A stretch of 21,244 bases of DNA from Trueperaceae bacterium (GCA_011390455.1 JAABSI010000050.1:1-21244); one strand, 5' to 3'; shown: positions 7,130 through 17,118, numbered from the stretch's first letter. Notes: generated from the letters alone by a model not told the origin. Numbers and translations: made by a program.

Positions 7130-8407
7130 ATGAAGAGAACCTTCACCGCGCTCGCGCTCGCCGCGACGCTCGTCCTGGGCAGTGCGACGGCTCAGACGAT
7201 CACGGTCGCTGCCGGTGCCGTGGGCCAAGAGCTCGAGCTCACGCTCGCAGCGGCCCAGCGCTACATGGACGCCAACCCCGGCGTGACCGTCGAAGTGCTC
7301 GACACGCCGGACCTGGCGGACGACCGCCTCGGCCTGTACCTGCAGTTCTTCCAGGCGCAGTCGAGCGAGGTCGACGTCTACCAGATCGACGTCATCTGGC
7401 CCGGCGACCTCGCCGTGCACTTCGTCGACCTGTTCGACTACGGGGCCGGCGACGTGGTCGCCGAGCACTTCCCGGCCATCGTCGAGAACAACACGGTCGA
7501 CGGCGAGCTCATCGCCATCCCGTGGTTCACCGACGCCGGGCTTCTGTACTACCGGACGGACCTGCTCGAGAAGTACGGCTTCGACGGCCCGCCCGCGACC
7601 TGGACCGAACTGACCGAGATGGCGACCGTCATTCAGGAAGGCGAGCGCGCCAGCAACCCGGACTTCTGGGGCTTCGTCTGGCAGGGCAACGCCTACGAGG
7701 GCCTCACCTGCGACGCGCTCGAATGGGTGAACTCGAACAACGGCGGCAGCATCATCAGCCCCGACGGCGTCATCACGATCAACAACCCGAACGCCGTCGA
7801 GATCATCGACCTCGCCGCCTCGTGGGTCGGGACGATCAGCCCGGGTGGCGTCACCGGCTTCGGTGAGGAAGACGCGCGCAACCTGTGGCAGGCCGGCAAC
7901 GCCGCCTTCATGCGCAACTGGCCCTACGCCTACTCGCTCGGTAACTCCGAAGGCTCGGCCGTCGCCGGCGTCTTCGACGTCAGCCCGCTCCCGGCCGGCG
8001 ACGTGATGGGCGGCGCCCCGGCGGCCACCCTCGGCGGCTGGCAGCTCGCCGTGAGCCGCTACAGCGAGAACCCCGAGCTCGCGGCCGACGTCGCGCTCTT
8101 CCTCGCCTCCTACGACGAGCAGAAGATCCGCGCCGTCGAAGGCTCGCTCAACCCCACGATCATGGCGCTCTACGAGGACGAGGACGTCCTCGAGGCCGTG
8201 CCCTTCTTCGGCTCGCTGTACGACGTGTTCATCAACGCCGTCGCGCGCCCCTCCACCGCCACCGCGCCCAACTACGCGCAGGTGTCGGCGGCCTTCTTCC
8301 GCTCGGTGCACAGCGTCCTGACGGGCGCCGAAGAGGCCGAGACGGCGATGGCGCTCCTCGAGCTGGACCTCGAAGCCCTGACCGGCTTCCCCACCGGCCA
8401 GCCTTGA
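7130..8407 (+). CDS. malE: Trehalose/maltose-type ABC transporter substrate-binding protein
   Basis: A protein of 425 residues with a cleavable signal peptide (KR at 3-4, hydrophobic 6-18, cleavage after SATA before Q22; no lipobox cysteine). The mature protein fits family 1 extracellular solute-binding proteins and reads closely like the Thermus thermophilus trehalose/maltose-binding protein. Shared blocks are DVYQIDVIWPGDLAVHF, IPWFTDAGLLYYRTDLLEKYG, GFVWQGNAYEGLTCDALEW, ARNLWQAGNAAFMRNWPYAY, ATLGGWQLAVS and a C-terminal VHSVLTG. It captures a di- or oligosaccharide in the periplasm and delivers it to the MalF/MalG-type permeases that follow. The exact sugar (trehalose, maltose, sucrose or other) is not settled by sequence. 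The ATG at 7130 follows AGAGGTG. A 15-bp hairpin separates it from the malF-type gene. Confidence 0.9.
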   Translation: MKRTFTALALAATLVLGSATAQTITVAAGAVGQELELTLAAAQRYMDANPGVTVEVLDTPDLADDRLGLYLQFFQAQSSEVDVYQIDVIWPGDLAVHFVDLFDYGAGDVVAEHFPAIVENNTVDGELIAIPWFTDAGLLYYRTDLLEKYGFDGPPATWTELTEMATVIQEGERASNPDFWGFVWQGNAYEGLTCDALEWVNSNNGGSIISPDGVITINNPNAVEIIDLAASWVGTISPGGVTGFGEEDARNLWQAGNAAFMRNWPYAYSLGNSEGSAVAGVFDVSPLPAGDVMGGAPAATLGGWQLAVSRYSENPELAADVALFLASYDEQKIRAVEGSLNPTIMALYEDEDVLEAVPFFGSLYDVFINAVARPSTATAPNYAQVSAAFFRSVHSVLTGAEEAETAMALLELDLEALTGFPTGQP

Positions 8408-8436
8408 GCCCCGCACGACCCGTCTGAACGGTTCCG

Positions 8437-8468
8437 GAGGTCGGGGCGGCGAACGCCGCCCCGACCTC
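8437..8468 (+). other. Intercistronic 15-bp perfect hairpin between malE and malF
   Basis: Arms GAGGTCGGGGCGGCG (8437-8451) and CGCCGCCCCGACCTC (8454-8468) are exact complements separated by AA. The tail (GGTTCGTTCGGG) has no clean T-run, so it is more likely an mRNA-stabilising or partial-termination element that raises binding-protein expression over the permeases than a full terminator. Confidence 0.7.
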
Positions 8469-8550
8469 GGTTCGTTCGGGCCACGAGGAGCATGATCGCC
8501 CCACCGGAGCGCCGCGCGCGCCCGCATCGTCCCGAGGAGGTCTCCCCTAC

Positions 8551-9661
8551 GTGACCGCCAACGCCCCCGCGCGGACCCCGCCCACGAAGCCGCCGAAGAA
8601 GAAGACGTCGCAGCTGGCGCGTTCCGAAGAGCGCACCGCGCTCTGGCTGCTGCTCCCGTCGTTCCTGATCTTGCTCATGGTCGCCGTGTACCCGCTGGCG
8701 CGGGTGTTCGTCTCGAGCTTCACCGACGAACGCTTCGCGGCCGGCGCCCAAGCCCTGGACCCCGACTTCATCGGCATCCAGAACTACCAGCAGCTGCTGA
8801 CCATGACGCTGCGCGCGGTGCCGGTGCGCCTGGACGCCGACGGCCAGCCGATGATGCAGGACGGCGAGCCCGTCTACGAGAACCCCCGGCTGTTCCTGCG
8901 CAGGCTCGACACCCGCTTCGCGCTCGACGCCGTCTCCACCTTCGACGTGTTCGGCACGCGCTACGTGCTCGGCGCTGCCACCGCCCCGTTCGTACGCGCG
9001 ATGTGGGACACGCTCGTCTTCACCGTCTCGTCGGTGGCGCTCGAGACCCTGCTGGGCCTCGGCATCGCGTTGACGCTCGCCGCCAAGTTCTTCGGACGCG
9101 GGGTGATGCGCGCCGCGATGCTCGTCCCATGGGCGATCATCACCGTGGTCTCGGCCCGCATCTGGGAGTGGATGCTGCAACCGACGCGCGCGGGCTTCTT
9201 CAACACGCTCTTCAACGACCTCGGCTTGTCCGACGGCAACTTCGCGTTCTTCCAGACCGCCTCGTTGCAGATCCCCAGCATGGTGATGATCGACGTCTGG
9301 AAGACGACGCCCTTCATGGCGCTGCTGCTGCTGGCCGGCCTCTCCACGATCCCCAAGGAGCTCTACGAGGCCGCCGAGGTCGACGGCGCGACCCGGCTGC
9401 GCCGCTTCTTCACGATCACCTTGCCGCTCCTCGCCCCGACCCTCGCCGTGGCGCTCATCTTCCGCACGCTCGACGCCCTGCGCGTCTTCGACCTGTTCCA
9501 GGTCGTGTACGGGGAGCAGCGCTACTCGATGGCCAGTTATGCCTACTACCAACTGCTCGCGGCCCGCAACGTCGGCATGTCGTCGGCGGCGTCGGTCGTC
9601 ATCTTCGTGATCATCTTCGTGTTCGCGCTGTTCTACATCCGAGCGCTGGGGGTCGACAAGG

Positions 9662-9669
<8 letters not shown>
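8551..9669 (+). CDS. malF: MalF-type sugar ABC transporter permease
   Basis: A CUT1-family inner-membrane permease of 372 residues. A cytoplasmic basic N-terminus (KPPKKK) is followed by a first helix at about 31-52. Next comes a long periplasmic segment of about 95 residues (55-150), and then five hydrophobic segments. The EAA loop is ELYEAAEVDGATRLRRFFTITLPLLAP (270-296), which docks to the ATPase subunit. It forms the translocation channel together with the MalG-type partner. The start is GTG 8551, with GAGGAGG (8534-8540) ten bases upstream. The stop overlaps the next gene by eight bases. The gap of 143 bases after malE holds a strong hairpin and a 20-codon reading frame ending over this GTG. 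Confidence 0.93.
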
Positions 9670-10507
<838 letters not shown>

Positions 10508-10536
10508 CGACCCGACCACCCCGCCAGGCGCTCGGG

Positions 10537-10542
10537 TAGACT
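10537..10542 (+). promoter_or_regulatory. -10 element for a leaderless ABC exporter mRNA
   Basis: TAGACT ends six bases before the ATG at 10549, with no Shine-Dalgarno (interval GCCGCG). It matches the leaderless pattern seen before ruvB, the MATE gene and uvrB, and implies that the exporter can be transcribed independently of the uptake operon. Confidence 0.55.
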
Positions 10543-10548
10543 GCCGCG

Positions 10549-12414
10549 ATGTTCCGACGTCCCTCTCCACGCTCCGGTCCGGCCGACCCCTCAGGGGTCG
10601 GCCGGCTCGATCTGGCCCCGCTGCGACGGCTCACGACCTACGCGCGCCCGTACACCTGGCGCCTGGTCCTCGCGCTCGTCGCCGCCTCCACCGGCAGCCT
10701 GCTGTTCCTCGTGTTCCCCGTCGTCGTCGGCGACCTGTTCAACAACGCCTTCGGCGCCGCTGCTCCGCGCGCGCTCACGGGATGGGCCACCGACCTGTTC
10801 GGCGGCGCGTTCGGCGGCAGCGGCGCGCCGGCCGACCTCAACGCCATCGCGGTCCTCCTGGTCTTGGTGCTGCTCCTGAACGCGGTGGCCACCTACGTGC
10901 GCGTCTACCAGCTCGGCTACGCCGGCGAGGCGGTCGTCGCCGACCTCCGGCGCGACCTGTTCCGGCACCTGCTCGGCCTGTCGGTCGGCTTCTTCGAGAC
11001 GCGGCGCTCGGGCGAGATCACCTCGCGGCTGACCTCCGACATCGCGACCATCCAGTCGGCGGTGAGCACGATCGTCGTCCAGCTCACGTCGCAGGCCGTC
11101 TCGCTGGTGGGCGGGGTCGTGGTGCTGTTCATCATCAACTGGCGCCTGACGCTCGTGATGCTCGCCGTGTTGCCGGCGGTGATCGTCGCGGCGGCGGTCT
11201 TCGGTCGACGCCTGCGCAAGATCAGCACCGCGTTCCAGGACGAACTCGCCGCCGCCAACGGGCGCGCCGAGGAGGCCATCGCCGGCATCCGCGTGGTGCA
11301 GTCGTTCACGGCCGAGGCGGCGGAATCGACGCACTACGGAGACGCGATCGGCGCGGCCTTCAAGAGCGCGGTGCGCCGCGCCCGGGTCCGTGCGCTGTTC
11401 GTGCCGTCGGTCTTCTCGGCGTTCCTGTTCGGGATCGGCTTGGTGCTGTGGTTCGGTGGCCGCTTGGCGCTGTCGGGCGAGCTCCCCCCCGGCGACCTGA
11501 TCACCTTCCTGCTGCTCACCGTCACCGTCGCCGGCTCGATCGGCGCCTTCACGGGCTTCTACGCCCAACTCCAGGAGGCCGCCGGCGCCTCCCGCCGGGT
11601 GTTCGAGATGCTCGACGCCCGGAGCGAGGTGCGGGCGCCCGAGCGACCGGTCGCGCTCGGCTCGTCGGTGCGCGGCGAGGTCGCGTTCGAAGGGGTGCGC
11701 TTCCGGTACGGCGACCGCGGCGACGCCTGGGTGCTCGACGGCATCGACCTGGTGGCGCGCCCAGGCGAGGTCGTGGCGCTCGTCGGCCCCTCCGGCGCCG
11801 GCAAGAGCACGCTGGTCACCCTGCTCCCGCGCTTCTTCGACCCGAACGAGGGGCGCGTCACCCTCGACGGCATCGACCTACGGGACCTGGAGCCGCACGA
11901 TTTGCGCTCGCACGTGGGGGTCGTGCCGCAAGAGACGCTGCTGTTCTCGGGCACGATCGCCGACAACGTCCGCTACGGCCGCCCCGACGCCAGCGACGAC
12001 GACGTCGTCGCCGCGGCGGTCGCCGCCAACGCCGACGCCTTCGTGCGCGAGTTCCCGGATGGGTACGCGACGCTCGTCGGGGAGCGCGGCGTCAAGCTCT
12101 CGGGGGGCCAGCGGCAACGCATCGCCATCGCGCGCGCGCTGCTGAAGGACCCACGCATCTTGGTCCTCGACGAGGCGACGTCCTCGCTCGACAGCGAGTC
12201 CGAGGCGCTCGTCCAGGCGGCGCTCGATCGTCTGATGCAGGGGCGCACCACCTTCGTGATCGCCCACCGGCTCTCGACGATCGTCGACGCCGACCGCATC
12301 GTGGTGGTCGATGCCGGCCGGGTGGTGCAGACCGGCCGGCATACCGACTTGCTCGCGAAGGGCGGCCTCTACCGCGCGCTCTACGAGACCCAGTTCCGCG
12401 AAGCCAACCCTTAG
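10549..12414 (+). CDS. ABC exporter half-transporter (fused membrane and ATPase domains)
   Basis: A protein of 621 residues with the MsbA/LmrA-type architecture. A six-helix membrane domain (about 35-330) includes the GFFETRRSGEITSRLTSD block. The nucleotide-binding domain has Walker A GPSGAGKST (413-421), Q-loop VPQET, signature LSGGQ (517-521), Walker B ILVLDEA (537-543) and switch histidine in VIAHRLST. It exports an unknown lipid, peptide or drug and would work as a homodimer or with a partner elsewhere. About 30 N-terminal residues precede the membrane domain and contain a DNA-level 12-bp perfect inverted repeat. The start ATG is supported by a -10 element six bases upstream. The stop TAG overlaps the stop of the convergent osmC gene. 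It is not the missing ATPase of the uptake operon, because it carries its own membrane domain. Confidence 0.95.
   Translation: MFRRPSPRSGPADPSGVGRLDLAPLRRLTTYARPYTWRLVLALVAASTGSLLFLVFPVVVGDLFNNAFGAAAPRALTGWATDLFGGAFGGSGAPADLNAIAVLLVLVLLLNAVATYVRVYQLGYAGEAVVADLRRDLFRHLLGLSVGFFETRRSGEITSRLTSDIATIQSAVSTIVVQLTSQAVSLVGGVVVLFIINWRLTLVMLAVLPAVIVAAAVFGRRLRKISTAFQDELAAANGRAEEAIAGIRVVQSFTAEAAESTHYGDAIGAAFKSAVRRARVRALFVPSVFSAFLFGIGLVLWFGGRLALSGELPPGDLITFLLLTVTVAGSIGAFTGFYAQLQEAAGASRRVFEMLDARSEVRAPERPVALGSSVRGEVAFEGVRFRYGDRGDAWVLDGIDLVARPGEVVALVGPSGAGKSTLVTLLPRFFDPNEGRVTLDGIDLRDLEPHDLRSHVGVVPQETLLFSGTIADNVRYGRPDASDDDVVAAAVAANADAFVREFPDGYATLVGERGVKLSGGQRQRIAIARALLKDPRILVLDEATSSLDSESEALVQAALDRLMQGRTTFVIAHRLSTIVDADRIVVVDAGRVVQTGRHTDLLAKGGLYRALYETQFREANP
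10579..10605 (+). repeat. 12-bp perfect inverted repeat inside the exporter's first codons
   Basis: CCGGCCGACCCC (10579-10590) and GGGGTCGGCCGG (10594-10605) are exact complements around a three-base TCA loop. In a leaderless mRNA this hairpin would begin about 30 bases from the 5' end. It has no T-run. The function is unknown. Confidence 0.7.
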
Positions 12415-12836
12415 GCGAGCGTCGCGTCGAGCTCGATCGGCACGCTCGCGAGCGCCTTCGAGACCGGGCAGCCGCGCTTGGCGCTCTCGGCGTGCTCGGC
12501 GAAGGTGTCGGCATCGATGCCCGGCACGACCGCGCGGCACACCAGCTCGATCTTGGTGATCGCCGCACCCTGGTCGTCTTTACCGAGGTGGACGCGCGCC
12601 TCGGTGCGGACCTCGGTCGGCGGGGTGCCGGCCCCGGCGAGGATGTTCGAGAGCGCCATCGAGAAGCAGCCCGCGTGGGCGGCGCCGATGAGCTCTTCGG
12701 GGTTCGTGCCCGACCCGTCTTCCCAGCGCGAAGCGAACGAGTACGGTCCCTCGAACGCGCCCGAGCCGAGCGCGACGGTCCCCGTACCGCTCTTGAGGTC
12801 CCCGTTCCAGACGGCGTTTCCGGTTCGTACGGCCAT
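12411..12836 (-). CDS. osmC: OsmC-family peroxiredoxin
   Basis: A protein of 141 residues, the usual OsmC length. It has both redox-active cysteines of the family, C57 in GAAHAGCFSMALS and C123 in RGCPVSKAL, plus R37 and E48 in the positions expected for the peroxide site. OsmC proteins are cytoplasmic dimers that reduce organic hydroperoxides. The ATG at 12836-12834 follows GAGAGGAG with normal spacing, so unlike its divergent neighbour uvrB it has a conventional leader. It is convergent with the ABC exporter: the TAA and TAG stops share bases 12412-12413, and no terminator lies between. The 130 bases to uvrB hold the divergent start signals of both genes. Confidence 0.95.
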   Translation of the reverse strand: MAVRTGNAVWNGDLKSGTGTVALGSGAFEGPYSFASRWEDGSGTNPEELIGAAHAGCFSMALSNILAGAGTPPTEVRTEARVHLGKDDQGAAITKIELVCRAVVPGIDADTFAEHAESAKRGCPVSKALASVPIELDATLA

Positions 12837-12887
12837 GATGGCTCCTCTCGCCGCCCGCGCTTCGGGGCGGCCTGGTGGCGTTGCGGC

Positions 12888-12893
12888 ATGCTA
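12888..12893 (-). promoter_or_regulatory. Possible -10 element for osmC
   Basis: TAGCAT on the minus strand fits the TANNNT pattern used elsewhere in the window and would give a leader of about 45 bases carrying the GAGGAG ribosome site. No -35 box is recognised. Confidence 0.35.
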
Positions 12894-12954
12894 CGACGGG
12901 CGGCCGCGGCGCGACCGCCGGTGCAGGCTACGGCGCCGACCGCAGGGCACGGGC

Positions 12955-12960
12955 TAGCAT
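12955..12960 (+). promoter_or_regulatory. -10 element for a leaderless uvrB mRNA
   Basis: TAGCAT ends six bases before the ATG at 12967 (interval ACGGGG). With the exporter, ruvB and MATE genes, this makes four cases of the same layout in the window. Confidence 0.55.
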
Positions 12961-12966
12961 ACGGGG

Positions 12967-15000
12967 ATGCCCCTCCGTGTCCATGCCCCCTTCGAACCCA
13001 AGGGCGACCAGCCCGAGGCGATCCGACAGCTCGTGGGCGGGCTGGGCGACGGTCTGCGGTACCAGACCCTCCTCGGCGCCACCGGTACGGGCAAGACCTT
13101 CACGATGGCCAAGGTGATCGAGGCGACGCAGCGCCCGGCGCTCGTGCTCGCCCCCAACAAGATCCTCACCGCCCAGCTCGCCGCCGAGTTCCGCGACGTC
13201 TTCCCCGACGCGGCGGTCGAGATGTTCATCTCGTACTACGACTACTACCAGCCCGAGGCCTACGTGCCCGCCCGCGACCTGTTCATCGAGAAGGACGCGA
13301 ACATCAACCAGGAGCTCGAGCGCCTGCGGCACTCGACCACCCGCAGCCTGCTGACGCGCCGCGACGTGATCGTCGTCGCCTCGGTCTCGGCGATCTACGG
13401 CCTCGGCGCACCGGAGTCCTACGCGGAGCTCAATCTGATCCTCGCTCCTGGCGTCAAGATCGGCCGCGACGCCGTGCTCGAGCGGCTGGTGCAGCAGCAG
13501 TACGAGCGCAACGACGTCGAGCTGGCGCCCGGGCGCTTCCGCGCGAAGGGGGACGTGGTCGAGGTGTGGCCGGCCTACGACGAGCAACCGGTGCGCATCG
13601 AGCTCTGGGGGGACGAGGTCGAGGGACTCGCCGTCGTCGACCCGGTGACCGGCGACGTCGTCCGGACCCTCACGGGCCTGACCGTCTTCCCCGCGAAGCA
13701 CTACGTCACCCCGTTCGAGACGCTGCGTCCGGCCGTCGAACAGATCGAACGCGACCTCGAGACGCGGCTCGCCTACTTCGAGGGGGCCGGGAAGCTCCTC
13801 GAGAAGCAGCGCCTGCGCGAACGCACGATGTACGACGTGGAGATGCTCCGCACGCTCGGCTACTGCTCCGGCATCGAGAACTACTCGCGGTACCTCGACG
13901 GCCGCAAGCCCGGGGAACCGCCGTACACGCTGCTCGACTACCTGCCCGAGGACGCGCTCGTCTTCCTGGACGAGTCGCACGTGATGGTGCCGCAGATCCG
14001 CGGGATGTACAACGGCGATCAGGCGCGCAAACGGACGCTCGTCGACTACGGGTTCCGGCTACCGGCGGCGCTCGACAACCGGCCGCTCAAGGACGACGAG
14101 TTCTTCGAGCGCGTCGGCCAGGTGGTCTTCGTCTCGGCGACGCCTGCGGACGACGAGGTGAAGCGCAGCGACCAGGTCGTCGAGCAGGTGATCCGCCCCA
14201 CCGGGCTCGTCGACCCCCACATCACCGTCAAGCCGTCGCGCGGGCAGATCGACGACCTGATCTTCGCCGCTCGGAAGCGGGTGGAGGCGAAGGAGCGGGT
14301 GCTGGTCACGACGCTCACCAAGAAGATGGCGGAGGACCTGACCGAGTACCTCGCCGAGCAGGGGGTGCGGGTGCGCTACCTCCACAGCGACATCGACGCG
14401 GTGGAGCGCCAGGTGATCCTGCGCGACCTGCGCCTCGGGCACTTCGACGTCCTGGTCGGCATCAACCTGCTCCGCGAAGGGCTCGACCTGCCGGAGGTCT
14501 CGCTGGTCGCCATCCTCGACGCCGACAAGACCGGCTTCTTGCGCAGCGAGCGCAGCCTGATCCAGACGATCGGCCGCGCGGCGCGCAACGTGAACGGCGA
14601 GGTCTTCCTGTACGCCGACGAGGTGAGCGCGGCGATGCGCGCGGCGATCGACGAGACCGAGCGCCGACGGACCAAGCAGCTCGCGTACAACCACGAGCAC
14701 GGCATCACCCCCGAGACGGTCCGCAAGCGGATCCAGGAGATCATCCGCGGCGAGGAGGCGGGCGTCGAGCCGGCGGCCCCGGTGGCCCCTTGGGAGCGCG
14801 AACTGCTCGAGGACGAGGTGCGCCAGGAGCTCGCGATGCTGGAGAACCAGATGTGGGAGGCCTCGGAGTCGCTCGACTTCGAGAAGGCGGCCGCCGTGCG
14901 CGACCGGATCCGCGAGCTCGAGGCGAAGCTCGAGGGGCGCGCGATCGCCCTGCCTAAGCTGCCGGGGAAGGGCGCCGCCCGCCGCGGACTCCGCGCATGA
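12967..15000 (+). CDS. uvrB: Excinuclease ABC subunit UvrB
   Basis: A protein of 677 residues, the standard UvrB length. It is the damage-verifying helicase-like subunit of nucleotide excision repair, loaded by UvrA and joined by UvrC. Features are Walker A GATGTGKT (37-44), the beta-hairpin block [14 protein letters not shown], Walker B region LVFLDESHV, helicase motifs including [33 protein letters not shown] and QTIGRAARN, and the C-terminal UVR domain ([20 protein letters not shown]...[17 protein letters not shown]) that contacts UvrC. The start ATG is probably leaderless. The stop TGA is shared with the ATG of the next gene, an unrecognised membrane protein, suggesting coupled translation. 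Confidence 0.98.
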   Translation: MPLRVHAPFEPKGDQPEAIRQLVGGLGDGLRYQTLLGATGTGKTFTMAKVIEATQRPALVLAPNKILTAQLAAEFRDVFPDAAVEMFISYYDYYQPEAYVPARDLFIEKDANINQELERLRHSTTRSLLTRRDVIVVASVSAIYGLGAPESYAELNLILAPGVKIGRDAVLERLVQQQYERNDVELAPGRFRAKGDVVEVWPAYDEQPVRIELWGDEVEGLAVVDPVTGDVVRTLTGLTVFPAKHYVTPFETLRPAVEQIERDLETRLAYFEGAGKLLEKQRLRERTMYDVEMLRTLGYCSGIENYSRYLDGRKPGEPPYTLLDYLPEDALVFLDESHVMVPQIRGMYNGDQARKRTLVDYGFRLPAALDNRPLKDDEFFERVGQVVFVSATPADDEVKRSDQVVEQVIRPTGLVDPHITVKPSRGQIDDLIFAARKRVEAKERVLVTTLTKKMAEDLTEYLAEQGVRVRYLHSDIDAVERQVILRDLRLGHFDVLVGINLLREGLDLPEVSLVAILDADKTGFLRSERSLIQTIGRAARNVNGEVFLYADEVSAAMRAAIDETERRRTKQLAYNHEHGITPETVRKRIQEIIRGEEAGVEPAAPVAPWERELLEDEVRQELAMLENQMWEASESLDFEKAAAVRDRIRELEAKLEGRAIALPKLPGKGAARRGLRA

Positions 15001-16523
15001 GCGCGCGGTCGTTCGGCGTGTGGGCGGCCGCCGCGATCCTGGTCGCCGCGGTCGCCGGGGAAGCGCGCGGGCAGCCGTACGCGGCGGACGGAGGCTTCGA
15101 CCGGCCGTACCTGGTGAGCCGGGGTCAGGATCGACCCACGGCGGCGCTCGCGCTGGACGCCGGGGTCGCGACGTGGGTGCGGATCGAGGATGGGGCGCTC
15201 GTCGCGGTGCCCGTGTCGGGCGGCGCGCCGCGCCGCCTCGACGACGCGGACGGCGTCCGGTGGATCGCCGTCGACGGTGGCGTCGATCGGCCGTTGGTCG
15301 CCGTCTGGCAGCGCCGCGATCCGCAGACGGGCCGGTACGTCTTCTCGTGGAACGTCGGCGGCGAGTTCTTGCGCACCGTGCAGCCGCTCGATCCCGTGCC
15401 CGTGGCGACCGACGAGGCCCCACTGCTGTTCGTCGCGCGCGGTCAGGGAACGGAGGCGGTCCTCGAACGCCTCGACGCCGGCGACCCCGGGGCGGTGCTC
15501 TACCGGACCGATTTGCGCCTCTCCGGCCTCTCGGCGGTGGCCGATGCGGCCGGGACCGTGCAGTTCACGTGGCTCGAAGGGCGCACCGAGGCGACCCCGT
15601 TGGGCACCCGCTCGTCGTGGACGGCGCGGGCGGCCACGTGGAGCGCCACGACCGGACTCGTCGGGCCGGTCGATCTGGGCGCCGCGCTCGGCGACGCCCC
15701 GCCGACGACCACGGACGCCAGCGACGGGCAGGTCGAGCGCACGTGGGTCGACCCCGAGGGGCTCGTGCGGCACGCCGCCCTCGACCCGGCCGCGCCCCTC
15801 GCCGCGCCCGACCGGGTCGATCGGCTCCGCAGCGGCCGACCGATCGCGGCGCTCGCCGACGCCACGTACGTCGCCGAGGGCGGCACCGTGTGGCGCGTGG
15901 CCAGCGGCGACGCGACGCCCGTCGCCTGGTCGCCGCTCGTGCTCGCGCGCGCCTGGGCTGTCCGAGACGCGTTCGGGGTCGTTCACCTCGCCTGGGTCGG
16001 CACCGAGGCGGGGGGCCAGCACGCCCTGTACGCCGCCAACGACCGCACGCCGATGGTGCGGACGTGGCGCGACCACCTCGCCGCCCGGTTGGGTTGGAGC
16101 CCCTGGAACCTCGCCGAAGAGGCGGCCGGCCAGGCCGCCGCGAGCGCCCTGATCGCGGTGCTGATGGCGATGATCGCCGCACCGGTGCTGTGGCTCGCGT
16201 CGATCGGGTTCGCCGGGCGCACGTCGGCGCGGAGCGCGCGGTGGCGCGGCGCGATCGCGGGTGCGCTGCTCGCGCCCATCGCGATCGCGGGCGCCCTCGC
16301 CGCGGGGGTGGCTGGGGCGACGCTGTGGCCGCTCGTGGGCGGGCCCGCCACGCTCGCGATCGCGACGGCCATCGGCCTCGGGCTCGGCGGCGTGGCCTGG
16401 GCGCGCCGAGACATGGAGCCGACCCCGGCGTTCGTCGCGTCGGGCACGACCGCGGTCGCGGTCGCGGCCGCCGTCGTCGCGTTCGTCACCTTCCAGCGCT
16501 GGTTGGAGCTGACCCTCATCTGA
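14997..16523 (+). CDS. Unrecognised exported protein with C-terminal membrane helices
   Basis: A protein of 508 residues that I cannot assign to a family. The N-terminus looks like a signal peptide or anchor (hydrophobic 8-20, possible AxA-type cleavage near GEARGQ). Residues 30-365 are soluble and rich in short beta-like segments of the type AxxTWxxxxGxxxAVPVSGG and [23 protein letters not shown]. These recall irregular beta-propeller or sialidase-like repeats. Four hydrophobic helices follow at about 383-405, 418-436, 448-468 and 481-500. The likely topology is a periplasmic sensor-like or binding domain tethered to the inner membrane. The ATG overlaps the uvrB stop (ATGA), so it is probably co-translated with uvrB. 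Nothing in it suggests a catalytic site. The 97 bases after it hold the signals of the CarD gene. Confidence 0.7.
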   Translation: MSARSFGVWAAAAILVAAVAGEARGQPYAADGGFDRPYLVSRGQDRPTAALALDAGVATWVRIEDGALVAVPVSGGAPRRLDDADGVRWIAVDGGVDRPLVAVWQRRDPQTGRYVFSWNVGGEFLRTVQPLDPVPVATDEAPLLFVARGQGTEAVLERLDAGDPGAVLYRTDLRLSGLSAVADAAGTVQFTWLEGRTEATPLGTRSSWTARAATWSATTGLVGPVDLGAALGDAPPTTTDASDGQVERTWVDPEGLVRHAALDPAAPLAAPDRVDRLRSGRPIAALADATYVAEGGTVWRVASGDATPVAWSPLVLARAWAVRDAFGVVHLAWVGTEAGGQHALYAANDRTPMVRTWRDHLAARLGWSPWNLAEEAAGQAAASALIAVLMAMIAAPVLWLASIGFAGRTSARSARWRGAIAGALLAPIAIAGALAAGVAGATLWPLVGGPATLAIATAIGLGLGGVAWARRDMEPTPAFVASGTTAVAVAAAVVAFVTFQRWLELTLI

Positions 16524-16595
16524 AGCCCGGCCGCGCTCCGCGAGCGGCGCCAGGGAGGCCCCACAGGACGGCGAGCGGGCCAACGACCCCCATGG

Positions 16596-16614
16596 TAGCG
16601 TGCGCGTCGGGAGG
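16596..16614 (+). promoter_or_regulatory. -10 element and ribosome site of the carD gene
   Basis: TAGCGT (16596-16601) is followed by GGGAGG (16609-16614), six bases before the GTG at 16621. This implies a very short leader of about 13 bases that is nearly all ribosome-binding site. The upstream in-frame GTG at 16600 overlaps the -10 element and is therefore rejected as the start. Confidence 0.5.
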
Positions 16615-16620
16615 CAAAGC

Positions 16621-17118
16621 GTGACCTTCGATGTCGGTGACCGCGTCGTGTACCCGTCTCAGGGTGCCGGCGTCGTGCAGGAGCGAACCACCCGCGAGGT
16701 GCTCGGTGAACGCCACGAGTACCTCAAGGTCGTCTTCGTCAAGGGCGACCTGGAGGTGCTGGTGCCGCTGCGCATGGGCGAAGAGGTCGGACTGCGCCAC
16801 ACGATCGGGGTCGACGAGGTCGAGGGGCTGTTCGACGCGCTCGTCAAGGCCGACCTGAACCTGCCGCTGCAATGGCCCCCGCGGTATCGAGCGGAGCAGG
16901 AGATCCTCGCCCGCGGCGGCGCGTACGAGCTCGCCCGCCTGATCGGCGTGCTCGCCCGCCGCGAGCTCGAGAAGGGGCTCGCCGCCACCGAGCGCGAGGT
17001 CCTCGACACCGCCAAATCGATGCTCGCGTCGGAGCTCGCCGTGGTCGAAGACCTCGATCTCGCCGCCGCCGAGAACCGGCTCGATGACGTCATCGCCGAG
17101 CGCGTCGCCGGCGCCTGA
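16621..17118 (+). CDS. carD: CarD/CdnL-family RNA polymerase-binding regulator
   Basis: A protein of 165 residues, matching Thermus CarD (about 164). The N-terminal Tudor-like RNA-polymerase interaction domain (about 1-60) opens with FDVGDRVVYPSQGAGVV. The C-terminal helical DNA-binding domain has the LPLQWPPRYR segment with W85, at the place of the tryptophan that wedges into the upstream edge of the promoter bubble in characterised CarD proteins. The family binds the RNA polymerase beta subunit and stabilises open complexes at promoters with poor -10/-35 context, relevant here because many local promoters lack a -35 box. The start GTG is chosen from GGGAGG six bases upstream. Its last 35 bases overlap the rsmA gene in another frame. 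Confidence 0.95.
   Translation: MTFDVGDRVVYPSQGAGVVQERTTREVLGERHEYLKVVFVKGDLEVLVPLRMGEEVGLRHTIGVDEVEGLFDALVKADLNLPLQWPPRYRAEQEILARGGAYELARLIGVLARRELEKGLAATEREVLDTAKSMLASELAVVEDLDLAAAENRLDDVIAERVAGA

Noticed and set aside
10549..12414. ABC exporter gene as the missing ATPase of the sugar importer
   Set aside because: It contains its own six-helix membrane domain and a separate leaderless start signal, and lacks the C-terminal regulatory domain of MalK proteins.
16529..16550. GC-rich imperfect hairpin after the membrane-protein gene as a terminator
   Set aside because: The stem is bulged and no T-run follows on either strand.
16600..16602. Upstream in-frame GTG as the carD start
   Set aside because: It overlaps the -10 element and precedes the ribosome site GGGAGG, which points to GTG 16621.
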